7,914 bases of DNA from Candidatus Delongbacteria bacterium (GCA_003477045.1 DMTS01000119.1:13604-21517), one strand, 5' to 3'; numbered from the stretch's first letter, positions 1 through 6,774 are shown. Made by a program: numbers and translations. The notes: generated by a model from the letters alone, not told the origin.

Positions 1-1
1 A

Positions 2-1000
2 ATGGATGAACTTAGAAAGAAGAAACAGCAGATCCTTGACGATATAAAAACTTCCGGATCGTTCGGGGAAGCCGAAGAAAAACGGATCAAATATCTTTCG
101 AAAAAGGGTGAGATAACTTTACTTTTTGATCAGATAAAAACAATCGCTCCGGAAAAAAGAAAGGAATTCGGGCTTCTGGTTAACGGATTGAGAGACGAAG
201 CGCTCGAAATTATTAATCAGCTCAAAGAAAAATATTCTGAGAAAGAAACCGAGAAAATAGACCTGACGTTACCCGGTAGATATACCGATTCGGGTAATTT
301 TCATCCCTTGAATATGATCAGGGATGAACTGAAAGATATTCTCAGACAGATGGGTTTTTCAGTTGCGTCAGGACCCGAAGTCGAAACTGAATATTACATA
401 TTTGACGCGCTGAATATGCCGACCTGGCATCCTGCAAGAAAGGTAACGGATTCACTTTATGTTGAAAAGAACAAACTGCTGAGGACTGAGACTTCGTCTG
501 TACAGATAAGGACAATGGAGAAAGGCAAGCCGCCGTTCAGAATTATATCTCCGGGAAGGGTTTACAGGAACGAAAAAGAGAATGCGACGCATACCGCGAT
601 GTTCTCTCAGTGCGAGGGATTATATGTAAATGAGGGCGTTTCTTTTGCCGAACTGAAAGGCACTTTGAAAGAGCTGTTCAGGATCCTGTACGGTAAAGAT
701 ACGGTTATCCGGTTCAGACCGCATTACTTTCCGTTCACCGAACCGTCTGCGGAAGTTGATGTCAGCTGCTTCAAGTGTAAAGGGAAAGGATGTCCGCTAT
801 GTAAAAGAAGCGGATGGATCGAACTCGGCGGGTGCGGTATGGTACACCCTAAGGTGCTTGAGAATGTCGGAGTTGACAGCGAAGTTTACACCGGATTTGC
901 TTTCGGTCTCGGAATTGAGAGGCTCGCAATGCTCAAATACGGCGTTAATGACATCAGGGATTTCACGGAGAACGATCTGAGGTTCCTTGAACAGTTTTAA
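2..1000 (+). CDS. pheS: Phenylalanyl-tRNA synthetase alpha subunit (PheS)
   Basis: This is the catalytic alpha subunit of the alpha2beta2 class II synthetase that charges tRNA-Phe in the cytoplasm. The protein is 332 aa, a normal length. Residues 1-85 form the N-terminal tRNA-binding coiled coil. The catalytic core shows the motif 2 region (ISPGRVYRNEKENATH, 182-197), the FRPHYFPFTEPSAEVDV block (238-254), GCGMVHPKVL (277-286) and motif 3 (FAFGLGIERLAMLKYG, 299-314), ending in the classic NDLRFLEQF. A four-cysteine insert (C256, C259, C264, C267) looks like a zinc knuckle, as in a subset of bacterial PheS. Two normally conserved positions differ: the usual RTHTS is RTETS (E163), and the usual FHQxEG is FSQCEG (S202). 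The ATG is the second base of the window, so an upstream start and the RBS cannot be judged, but the N-terminus fits the family. pheT follows 23 bases later. Confidence 0.97.
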   Translation: MDELRKKKQQILDDIKTSGSFGEAEEKRIKYLSKKGEITLLFDQIKTIAPEKRKEFGLLVNGLRDEALEIINQLKEKYSEKETEKIDLTLPGRYTDSGNFHPLNMIRDELKDILRQMGFSVASGPEVETEYYIFDALNMPTWHPARKVTDSLYVEKNKLLRTETSSVQIRTMEKGKPPFRIISPGRVYRNEKENATHTAMFSQCEGLYVNEGVSFAELKGTLKELFRILYGKDTVIRFRPHYFPFTEPSAEVDVSCFKCKGKGCPLCKRSGWIELGGCGMVHPKVLENVGVDSEVYTGFAFGLGIERLAMLKYGVNDIRDFTENDLRFLEQF

Positions 1001-1023
1001 TATAATTACGGATCAGAGAACAA

Positions 1024-3411
1024 ATGAAAATTTCATCAAAATGGCTTAAACAATATATTGATCATGATATTAACTCCTCGAACATCTACAGCATAGTTCA
1101 CAGACTTGCTATCCTTGGATTTGAATCAGAAAGCGTAGAACACATTACAAGAAATTACGATAAGTTCGTTGTCGGAAAGGTTTTGGAATGCTCTAAACAT
1201 CCGAACGCCGACAAACTGACGCTCTGCAAAGTCGATACCGGATCAGAGATACTTCCGATAGTCTGCGGAGCTCCGAACGTCAGTCCGGGTCAAACCGTTC
1301 CTGTCGCGCTTGAGGGAGCTAAGGTAAAAGATTTTGTTATCAAAAAATCGAAGATACGCGGCGAGGAATCATGCGGTATGATCTGCGCTGAGGATGAGCT
1401 CGGGCTGTCTGAGAATCATGACGGGATCATGGTACTGGACGAAAGCATCAAAATCGGGACTCCATTAAATGACCTGTTCGGCTATGAAGACATTGTTTTT
1501 GAACTTGAAGTTACTGCGAACAGGGCTGATGCTCTCGGTTATCTCGGTTTCGCGAGAGAATTCGCTTTCATGACCGGTACTGAACTGAAAATCCCTGAAA
1601 TCAAAATCACTGAAGCCAGTGAGACTACTTCAGATCATGTTAAGATAGAAATTCTCGATCCTTCCGCCTGCCCGAGATACTCTGCCCGCATCATTAAGGG
1701 CGTGACTGTGAAAGAATCTCCCGGCTGGCTTAAGGAAAGACTTCTGGCTGTCGGATTGAGGCCTAAAAACAACATTGTGGATATAACTAATTTCGTTATG
1801 CTCGAGACCGGTCATCCTCTTCACTCTTTCGATTTTAAAGAAATTGCGGGTAAAAAGATAATCGTCAGAAAAGCGGCGAACGGAGAAAAGTTCACTACTC
1901 TGGACTGTAAAGAGTATGTGCTGAACGATAAAATCCTGATGATCTGCGATTCGGAAAAACCTGTAGCTATGGCGGGAGTAATGGGCGGCCTGCACAGCGG
2001 AGTGACTGAAACAACACAGGATGTACTGATTGAAGTTGCATACTTCAACCTGGCTGATATAAGAGAGACAGTTAAACTTACGAATATTCATACTGATTCT
2101 TCAAAAAGATTTGAAAGGGGAATAGACCCCAACGATGCGGAATATGTAGCCGACAGAGCGGCTGCGCTGATCATGGAGCTTGCAGGAGGAACTATCTTTC
2201 ATGGTATAGCAGATAATTATCCTGTTAAGATAGGCAGAAAAGTAATAGATCTTCGTATTTCAAGAACAGATAAAGTACTCGGGTTCAGGATCCCGCCCGC
2301 TGAAATTATAGCTTCATTCGAATACATCGGGCTTAAAGTAGATCAAAAGGATGCTGACACTCTGTCAGTAACCGTACCTACTTTCAGACCTGACATAACA
2401 CGGGAGATCGATCTGATCGAAGAAGCTGTCAGACTTTACGGTTATGATAAGATACCTGAGATCACATTATCCACAATAAACCTTGAGCCGAATGAAAATA
2501 AAGAAGAGAATTCGATAGACTTTGTAAGAGAGATACTTAAAAATCTAGGCCTGACCGAAACTTTCAGCAAAAGTATGGTCGATGGCAAATTCTGCGCTCC
2601 GTTCGAAATAAAACCGGTGAAAATCGAGCATCCTCTAAACGAAGAAATGAATCATCTGAGAAACTCCATTCTTCTATCTCTTCTTCAGACTGCCGATAAA
2701 AATATCAGAAGAAAGAATGACAGAATAGCTATATTCGAGACAGGAAAAGTATTCGCATACGACAATTCCGGAATAACAGAGCATAATTCGGCAGGCGTGC
2801 TTCTGACCGGCATAAGAAGGCTTCAGTCATGGAATGATCCTGAGTCATCTTACGATTTCTATGACATTAAAGGGATTGCCTCAGCCTTTTTCAGAGCGCT
2901 GAGCAAAAATACGCCAGTATTTAAACAGGATGATCTGCCTGTTTATTTTGACCGAGAAAGATCACTTTCGGCATATATCGGCGATAAAAAGATCTGCACT
3001 TTCGGCGCTGTTTCAGAACAGGTGCTGAATATATTTGAGATAAAACAGGATGTTTTCTGTATGGAAGCCGATATTGAAGATATCGGAGCGGCTGCGGCAG
3101 TTGACACATTCGGAATAAAAGAACTTTCAAAATTCCCGAAAGTAATTAAAGATATTTCTGTTCTTCTGGACATAAATGAAAATGCCTCGACAGTTGAGAA
3201 TTATATTAAAAAAACAGCCGGTACAATAATGACCGATATTTCTGTGGTCGATACATACAGAGGTGAACAGGTGGGGAACGATAAAAAGTCATACACCTAC
3301 AGGATGTCATTCCAGTCATTCGAAAGAACACTGAGCGACAAAGATTTAGAAAAACTACTAGAAAAAATAATCAACGGTCTTAAAAAAGACCTTAACCTTG
3401 AAATAAGATAA
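1024..3411 (+). CDS. pheT: Phenylalanyl-tRNA synthetase beta subunit (PheT)
   Basis: This is the beta subunit of PheRS, which carries editing of mischarged Tyr-tRNA-Phe and most tRNA contacts. At 795 aa it is full length for the bacterial long form. Domains in order: N-terminal segment with MKISSKWLKQYI; EMAP/OB-type tRNA-binding domain at about 40-150 (GKVLECSKHPNADKL, CGAPN, IRGEESCGMICAEDELGL); linker motif ELEVTANRADALGYLG at 160-174; B3/B4 editing domain at about 210-385 (NNIVDITNFVMLETGHPLHSFD, MAGVMGG, SSKRFERGIDP); B5 domain at about 403-475 (VPTFRPDITREIDLIEEAVRLYGYDKIP); catalytic-like core at about 490-690 (HPLNEEMNHLRNSIL); and C-terminal ferredoxin-fold anticodon-binding domain at about 700-795 (FPKVIKDISVLLD, VVDTYRG, SYTYRMSFQS). 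The start is preceded only by a weak purine stretch, consistent with coupling to pheS. A small coiled-coil gene begins 15 bases after the stop. Confidence 0.98.
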   Translation: MKISSKWLKQYIDHDINSSNIYSIVHRLAILGFESESVEHITRNYDKFVVGKVLECSKHPNADKLTLCKVDTGSEILPIVCGAPNVSPGQTVPVALEGAKVKDFVIKKSKIRGEESCGMICAEDELGLSENHDGIMVLDESIKIGTPLNDLFGYEDIVFELEVTANRADALGYLGFAREFAFMTGTELKIPEIKITEASETTSDHVKIEILDPSACPRYSARIIKGVTVKESPGWLKERLLAVGLRPKNNIVDITNFVMLETGHPLHSFDFKEIAGKKIIVRKAANGEKFTTLDCKEYVLNDKILMICDSEKPVAMAGVMGGLHSGVTETTQDVLIEVAYFNLADIRETVKLTNIHTDSSKRFERGIDPNDAEYVADRAAALIMELAGGTIFHGIADNYPVKIGRKVIDLRISRTDKVLGFRIPPAEIIASFEYIGLKVDQKDADTLSVTVPTFRPDITREIDLIEEAVRLYGYDKIPEITLSTINLEPNENKEENSIDFVREILKNLGLTETFSKSMVDGKFCAPFEIKPVKIEHPLNEEMNHLRNSILLSLLQTADKNIRRKNDRIAIFETGKVFAYDNSGITEHNSAGVLLTGIRRLQSWNDPESSYDFYDIKGIASAFFRALSKNTPVFKQDDLPVYFDRERSLSAYIGDKKICTFGAVSEQVLNIFEIKQDVFCMEADIEDIGAAAAVDTFGIKELSKFPKVIKDISVLLDINENASTVENYIKKTAGTIMTDISVVDTYRGEQVGNDKKSYTYRMSFQSFERTLSDKDLEKLLEKIINGLKKDLNLEIR

Positions 3412-3415
3412 AAAT

Positions 3416-3420
3416 GAGGA
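3416..3420 (+). promoter_or_regulatory. Shine-Dalgarno site of the coiled-coil gene
   Basis: GAGGA lies six bases before the ATG at 3427. It supports 3427 as the true start: the upstream ATG at 3414 is in another frame that stops after seven codons. Confidence 0.7.
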
Positions 3421-3426
3421 TGCTTT

Positions 3427-3807
3427 ATGGATTATAAAGACATTAAGGAAAAAATCGCCCTCGCTGCAAACAAGATCAAAAGTCTGCAGAGCGAGCTGAA
3501 AGAAAAAGACTCAAAAATGACAGAACTTAATTCAGAGATCGAAGAATTAAAGAAAAGCAGTCAGATCCTGAAAGATGAGAATGCTAAGATCAAAGCGGAA
3601 AATGAAAAACTTTCGCGCGACAATCAGAAAGTCGTAAGCGAGATCGAGGAGAAATTCGCAGAACTCGATGCTCTACTTTCAGACGATCAGCCCGAAATGA
3701 AAAGCAAACCGGTAGCTAAAAAAGAAGAAAAAAAGGAAGATAAGAAAAAGCCTGAAGACAACTCAGACGTTGAATCTGAACTTGAAGAACTCGACAGGCT
3801 TTTGTAA
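3427..3807 (+). CDS. Small coiled-coil protein, ZapB-like, next to zapA
   Basis: This 126-aa soluble protein has no signal peptide or membrane segment. Residues 1-85 are a continuous heptad-rich coiled coil (KIKSLQSELKEKDSKMTEL and onward). A highly charged Lys/Glu linker follows at about 86-112 (KKEEKKEDKKKPED), then a short acidic C-terminal helix. The end of the coiled coil (71-84, SEIEEKFAELDALL) and the last 14 residues (113-126, SDVESELEELDRLL) are a near repeat sharing an ELDxLL core. The gene sits 15 bases after pheT and 12 bases before zapA, in the same frame as zapA. By position and architecture it resembles ZapB and related division-ring coiled coils, but coiled coils match each other easily, so the family is inferred. 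A role as partner of ZapA or FtsZ is a reasonable guess, not shown. Confidence 0.85.
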   Translation: MDYKDIKEKIALAANKIKSLQSELKEKDSKMTELNSEIEELKKSSQILKDENAKIKAENEKLSRDNQKVVSEIEEKFAELDALLSDDQPEMKSKPVAKKEEKKEDKKKPEDNSDVESELEELDRLL

Positions 3808-3819
3808 ACTGAAATTTTT

Positions 3820-4083
3820 ATGGCATCGTCAATTAAAGTAAATATCCTGGGAGAGGAATTTCCCGTAAAAGTTAACACTGATCAGGAAGAATATATCAGG
3901 GAAGTCGTTCAGTATGTAATAGATAAGATGGAGGAGGCTAAAACTCTTACAAAGGAAAACTCCACCAAACGAATCGCTGTACTTGCGGCTTTGAATATAA
4001 CTGCTGAATTTTTGAAAAGAGATAAAAATTACAGAGACAATGTCTCTGATATCGAAAAAATTCTGAGTGACATTGATATATAG
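3820..4083 (+). CDS. zapA: Cell division protein ZapA
   Basis: ZapA binds and bundles FtsZ polymers at the division site. The 87-aa protein matches the short ZapA architecture: an N-terminal beta-strand globular head (IKVNILGEEFPVKVNTDQEEYIREVVQYVIDKM, with the family's I-x-G-x-x-(F/Y) and D-x-E-Y-(I/L) patterns) and a C-terminal helix carrying the signature (STKRIAVLAALNITAEFLK, matching the family's aVLAALniadEl) for coiled-coil dimerisation. No Shine-Dalgarno sequence precedes the ATG (the 12-base gap is ACTGAAATTTTT), so translation is probably coupled to the upstream coiled-coil gene, whose stop is in the same frame. The 3' end of this gene contains a 17-base palindrome and probably the promoter of the downstream RNA. 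Confidence 0.93.
   Translation: MASSIKVNILGEEFPVKVNTDQEEYIREVVQYVIDKMEEAKTLTKENSTKRIAVLAALNITAEFLKRDKNYRDNVSDIEKILSDIDI
4032..4048. repeat. Near-perfect palindrome in the 3' end of zapA, upstream of the 6S RNA
   Basis: CAGAGACA and TGTCTCTG are perfect reverse complements separated by one A, making an 8-bp inverted repeat. It lies about 41-58 bases before the inferred 5' end of the RNA gene, overlapping where a -35 element would be. It could be an operator or an RNA hairpin, or simply coding sequence (it encodes part of NYRDNVSDI). Function is unknown. Confidence 0.5.
4077..4082 (+). promoter_or_regulatory. Candidate -10 element of the 6S RNA promoter
   Basis: TATATA ends about seven bases before the predicted RNA 5' end (about 4089-4090) and overlaps the zapA stop codon. 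No convincing -35 hexamer is seen 17 bases upstream (the sequence is GAAAAA). The RNA could instead be processed from a zapA transcript. Confidence 0.3.
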
Positions 4084-4089
4084 ACCGTT

Positions 4090-4276
4090 AAAAATTCCGG
4101 CTCTTTTATGTAGTAGTATCAAAAATAAAAATAAGGGTTTCGTCATGAAATATCGCGCCATAAAGCCTCTTCCGATGAAAAATGCGGCCCTTTTTAGGGT
4201 AGTGGACTATGAAACGATCTGCACGATCCCCAACTTTCCAAAGTAGTTGCTTCTACTTTAAGAGCCGGATAATATT
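4090..4276 (+). ncRNA. ssrS: 6S RNA (regulator of RNA polymerase)
   Basis: 6S RNA mimics an open promoter and binds the housekeeping sigma factor-RNA polymerase holoenzyme. Folding by hand gives the family's shape. The closing stem is a perfect 10 bp (4096-4105 TCCGGCTCTT with 4260-4269 AAGAGCCGGA). Next is a large internal bubble: an A-rich 5' strand (about 4106-4134), and a 3' strand (about 4231-4259) that holds its own perfect 7-bp hairpin (AAAGTAG at 4240-4246 with CTACTTT at 4253-4259), as known for 6S RNAs. Beyond it is a long, interrupted apical stem: GGG 4135-4137 with CCC 4228-4230; CGT 4141-4143 with ACG 4223-4225; ATCG 4152-4155 with CGAT 4215-4218; CATA 4159-4162 with TATG 4208-4211; then G4165-C4207, CC/GG, CT/AG and CC/GG pairs. 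Length (about 185 nt) and position right after zapA both match ssrS. Exact ends are estimated. No sequence search was possible. Confidence 0.82.
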
Positions 4277-4322
4277 TTACTTTAATCGAAAAAATACGCC
4301 ATAAAAGATCATGAAACAAATG

Positions 4323-4336
4323 CGGGCTTGAGTCCG
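4323..4336 (+). terminator. Small hairpin between 6S RNA and rny (possible weak terminator)
   Basis: CGGGC and GTCCG pair (one G-U) around a TTGA loop, followed by TTTAATAT. It lies about 50 bases after the 6S RNA and 28 bases before the rny start. The stem is short and the U-tract poor, so it may instead be an element of the rny leader or of 6S precursor processing. Confidence 0.3.
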
Positions 4337-4351
4337 TTTAATATAAATGTT

Positions 4352-4357
4352 AAGGAG
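4352..4357 (+). promoter_or_regulatory. Shine-Dalgarno site that fixes the rny start
   Basis: AAGGAG ends seven bases before the ATG at 4365. The longer alternative start at 4347 lies upstream of this site and the ATG at 4359 is only one base from it, so 4365 is preferred. Confidence 0.8.
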
Positions 4358-4364
4358 TATGCAA

Positions 4365-5948
4365 ATGGAACTAATGACAACAATAATAATTTTCGCGATA
4401 ACGATACCGGCGGCGTTCATCCTCGGTCTTTTATTTTTTAAATGGAGAACGGAAAGTAAGATCGGCAGGGCTAAAAACCATGCCGAGCAGATAAGATCGG
4501 AGGCAAGAAAAGAAGCGGAAATGATCCTCAAGGATTCACAGGCTAATATTCTTAAGGAAGAGATCAAGCTTAAAGATCAGATATCCAAAGAAAAGGACAA
4601 ATTCGAAGATGAAATGAGAAAGAAAGAGGGCGAGATATTCAAAGAACAGCTTCAGATCAAGGATAAGGAAAACAACATTAAGCAGCAGTTCGAGGAAATT
4701 GTAAAAAAAGAGAAAGAGATCAAAAGCAGCCAGCAGTCGATCGAAGATAAAAAGAAGTTTCTTGAAGCTAAACAGGAAGAAGTTGACGCAAAACACAAGG
4801 AAGCTCTTGAAAAACTCCAGAAAATTTCCGGACTGACTAAAGAAGAAGTTATCGAAGAACTTAAAAACCAGCTGATCAATGACGCAAAGAACGGCGTGGC
4901 GAAAATGATTAAGGATATAAAAGACCAGGCCAGAGAAACAGCGGATAAAGAAGCTAAAGAAATCGTAGTGGGCGCTATTCAGAGAACTGCGGCGGATCAC
5001 AGTGCCGATACCACGCTTTCTGTAGTGAACCTTCCTAACGATGAGATCAAAGGAAGGATCATCGGAAGAGAGGGAAGAAATATCAGATCGTTCGAACAGG
5101 CTACCGGAATTGAGGTCATCGTGGATGATACACCGGGAGCGGTAGTGCTTTCAGGATTCGACCCGTACAGAAGGGCCATAGCGAAAAATGCGCTTGAAAA
5201 ACTGATCCAGGACGGCAGGGTTCATCCCGGCAAGATAGAAGAGATCGTTGAAAAATCAAAAAAAGAACTTGAGAATGAAATAAAAGAGCTCGGTCAGGAT
5301 ACCGTCATGGATCTGGGCGTACACAATCTTCATCCCGATCTTATCAAGCTTATCGGAAGGCTCAATTACAGAACAAGTTACGGTCAGAATGTACTTCTGC
5401 ACTCGATCGAATGCGCTAAATTATGCGGACTTATGGCTGCTGAACTGGATTACGATGTAAAACTGGCTGTTAGAGCCGGACTGCTGCATGATATCGGTAA
5501 AGCTGTTGACCAGTACCAGGAAGGTACACATGTTGAACTGGGTATCGAACTGGCCAAGAAATATAAAGAGCATAAAATTATTATAAATGCGATCGCATCT
5601 CATCACGAAGACGCTCCGATAATGCATCCGATAGCTTCATTAGTTATGGCTGCTGACGCTATTTCATCGTCAAGACCAGGCGCAAGAAGGGAAACTCTCG
5701 GCAACTATCTGCAGAGGCTGGAAAAACTTGAAGCCGTCGCCATGGGTTACGACGGAGTTACAAAATCATACGCTATTCAGGCCGGAAGAGAGATCAGAGT
5801 TCTTGTCGAGAACGAGCAGGTTGACGACGCAAGGGCAGATATGCTGGCGAGCGATATAGCTGAAAAGATCCAGAACGAAATGAAATATCCGGGACATATC
5901 AAAGTAACGGTAATAAGGGAATACAGAGCGAGCAGCATAGCCAAATAA
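4365..5948 (+). CDS. rny: Ribonuclease Y, membrane-anchored endoribonuclease
   Basis: RNase Y starts mRNA decay by endonucleolytic cleavage on the inner face of the membrane. From the chosen ATG the protein is 527 aa, usual for the family (about 510-530). An N-terminal transmembrane helix spans about residues 5-25 (TTIIIFAITIPAAFILGLLF) and is followed by basic residues, as expected for a cytoplasmic-facing enzyme. A very long charged coiled coil runs from about 35 to 205. A KH RNA-binding domain (about 224-290) carries the GRIIGREG loop at 230-237. The HD metal-dependent hydrolase domain has H346 (LLHSIE), H375-D376 (GLLHDIGKA), H413-H414 (ASHHED) and D431 (MAADAISSSRPGAR). The C-terminal domain ends in KYPGHIKVTVIRE. 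The gene follows the 6S RNA after a leader of about 90 bases and precedes ymdB by 15 bases. A start at 4347 would add six residues and is less likely given the RBS position. Confidence 0.97.
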   Translation: MELMTTIIIFAITIPAAFILGLLFFKWRTESKIGRAKNHAEQIRSEARKEAEMILKDSQANILKEEIKLKDQISKEKDKFEDEMRKKEGEIFKEQLQIKDKENNIKQQFEEIVKKEKEIKSSQQSIEDKKKFLEAKQEEVDAKHKEALEKLQKISGLTKEEVIEELKNQLINDAKNGVAKMIKDIKDQARETADKEAKEIVVGAIQRTAADHSADTTLSVVNLPNDEIKGRIIGREGRNIRSFEQATGIEVIVDDTPGAVVLSGFDPYRRAIAKNALEKLIQDGRVHPGKIEEIVEKSKKELENEIKELGQDTVMDLGVHNLHPDLIKLIGRLNYRTSYGQNVLLHSIECAKLCGLMAAELDYDVKLAVRAGLLHDIGKAVDQYQEGTHVELGIELAKKYKEHKIIINAIASHHEDAPIMHPIASLVMAADAISSSRPGARRETLGNYLQRLEKLEAVAMGYDGVTKSYAIQAGREIRVLVENEQVDDARADMLASDIAEKIQNEMKYPGHIKVTVIREYRASSIAK

Positions 5949-5954
5949 CCTTAA

Positions 5955-5959
5955 AAGGA
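5955..5959 (+). promoter_or_regulatory. Shine-Dalgarno site of ymdB
   Basis: AAGGA lies four bases before the ATG at 5964 but only one base before the ATG at 5961. This favours the second of the two adjacent in-frame ATG codons. Confidence 0.6.
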
Positions 5960-5963
5960 AATG

Positions 5964-6764
5964 ATGGAAACTAAAATACTTTTCATCGCGGATGTGGTCG
6001 GAGAGCCCGGAATGAACATACTGGAAAAAGCTCTCCCCAAGTTTCGCATGAAATACTGTCCCGATCTGATCATCGTAAACGGCGAGAATACACGCGCAGG
6101 GAAAGGTTTATCGGAAGGTCTCGCGCGAAAATATTTTCAGCTCGGAATTAATGTGATCACAAGCGGTAATCATATCTGGGATTTTGCAGCATTCCATAAC
6201 ACGCTGAACAATCCTGCATATACAAATATCATCAGGCCCATGAATTATCCCGAAGGGGTTCCGGGCAGAGGTTTTTACCTGGCTGAAGCGTCGAACGGCG
6301 CAAAAGTCTGCGTTATAAACCTTCAGGGCAGGACTTTCATGGCGCCTATTGACTGCCCGTTCAAGAATATTAGAGAATTCATCACAAAAATGAATTCACA
6401 GGCGAAGATCTCGATAGTTGATTTCCATGCGGAAGCCACAGCGGAAAAGATCACGATGGGAAAATATCTTGACGGATATGCCACTGCGGTGATCGGCACG
6501 CATACCCATGTTCAGACAGCGGATGAAGAGATATTTCCTAAAGGAACAGCATTTATTACCGATGCAGGCATGACAGGTCCGTTCGACGGAGTGATCGGTA
6601 TGAAAACGGAAACTGCTCTTAACAGATTCAGGTTCCAGACTCCTTTCAAGTATGAAATTGCTGAGGGAGACGAAAGGTTCAACGGCGTATTTATCGTCGC
6701 CGACAGTGATACGGGAAAAGCTGTTTCTATTGAAAGACTGAATTTCAAAGCTAATGAGATATAA
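5964..6764 (+). CDS. ymdB: YmdB-family metallophosphoesterase
   Basis: This 266-aa protein belongs to the YmdB (TIGR00282-type) calcineurin-like phosphoesterases. The Bacillus subtilis member hydrolyses 2',3'- and 3',5'-cyclic nucleotides, affects biofilm and motility choice, and has been linked to RNase Y. The dimetal ligands are all visible: D10 (LFIADVVGEPG), E41-N42 (VNGENTRAGKGL), N69-H70 (SGNHIWD), H155 (VDFHAEATAEK), H180 and H182 (GTHTHVQTADE). The family's ITDAGMTGPFDGVIGM block follows. There is no signal peptide, so it acts in the cytoplasm. Placement 15 bases after rny fits the recurring rny-ymdB pairing and suggests co-transcription and a shared role in RNA turnover or nucleotide signalling. 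An in-frame ATG three bases upstream (5961) is an alternative start. The true substrate in this organism is unknown. Confidence 0.95.
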   Translation: METKILFIADVVGEPGMNILEKALPKFRMKYCPDLIIVNGENTRAGKGLSEGLARKYFQLGINVITSGNHIWDFAAFHNTLNNPAYTNIIRPMNYPEGVPGRGFYLAEASNGAKVCVINLQGRTFMAPIDCPFKNIREFITKMNSQAKISIVDFHAEATAEKITMGKYLDGYATAVIGTHTHVQTADEEIFPKGTAFITDAGMTGPFDGVIGMKTETALNRFRFQTPFKYEIAEGDERFNGVFIVADSDTGKAVSIERLNFKANEI

Positions 6765-6774
6765 TATCAATAAC

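Noticed and set aside
1630..2091. 153-codon open frame on the minus strand inside pheT
   Set aside because: It lies wholly within the strongly conserved B3/B4 domain of PheT, has no recognisable domain, and looks like a shadow.
3376..3391. GGTCTT-AAAA-AAGACC inverted repeat near the end of pheT as a terminator
   Set aside because: It lies inside the coding sequence, is only 6 bp with an AAAA loop, and is not followed by a U-tract. The next gene starts 36 bases later with its own SD.
3829..4161. Minus-strand open frame opposite zapA and the start of the RNA gene
   Set aside because: It overlaps the clear ZapA sequence and the 6S stem. Its hydrophobic composition comes from the antisense of AT-rich sequence.
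4247..4273. TTGCTT and GATAAT as a promoter for rny inside the 3' end of the 6S RNA
   Set aside because: The spacer is 15 bases and the -35 matches only half of the consensus. Both segments are already explained by RNA pairing.
4536..5000. Long open frame on the minus strand opposite the start of rny, rich in Phe and Leu
   Set aside because: It is the antisense of the Lys/Glu-rich coiled coil of RNase Y. Its low-complexity composition is explained by that, and there is no RBS or family match.
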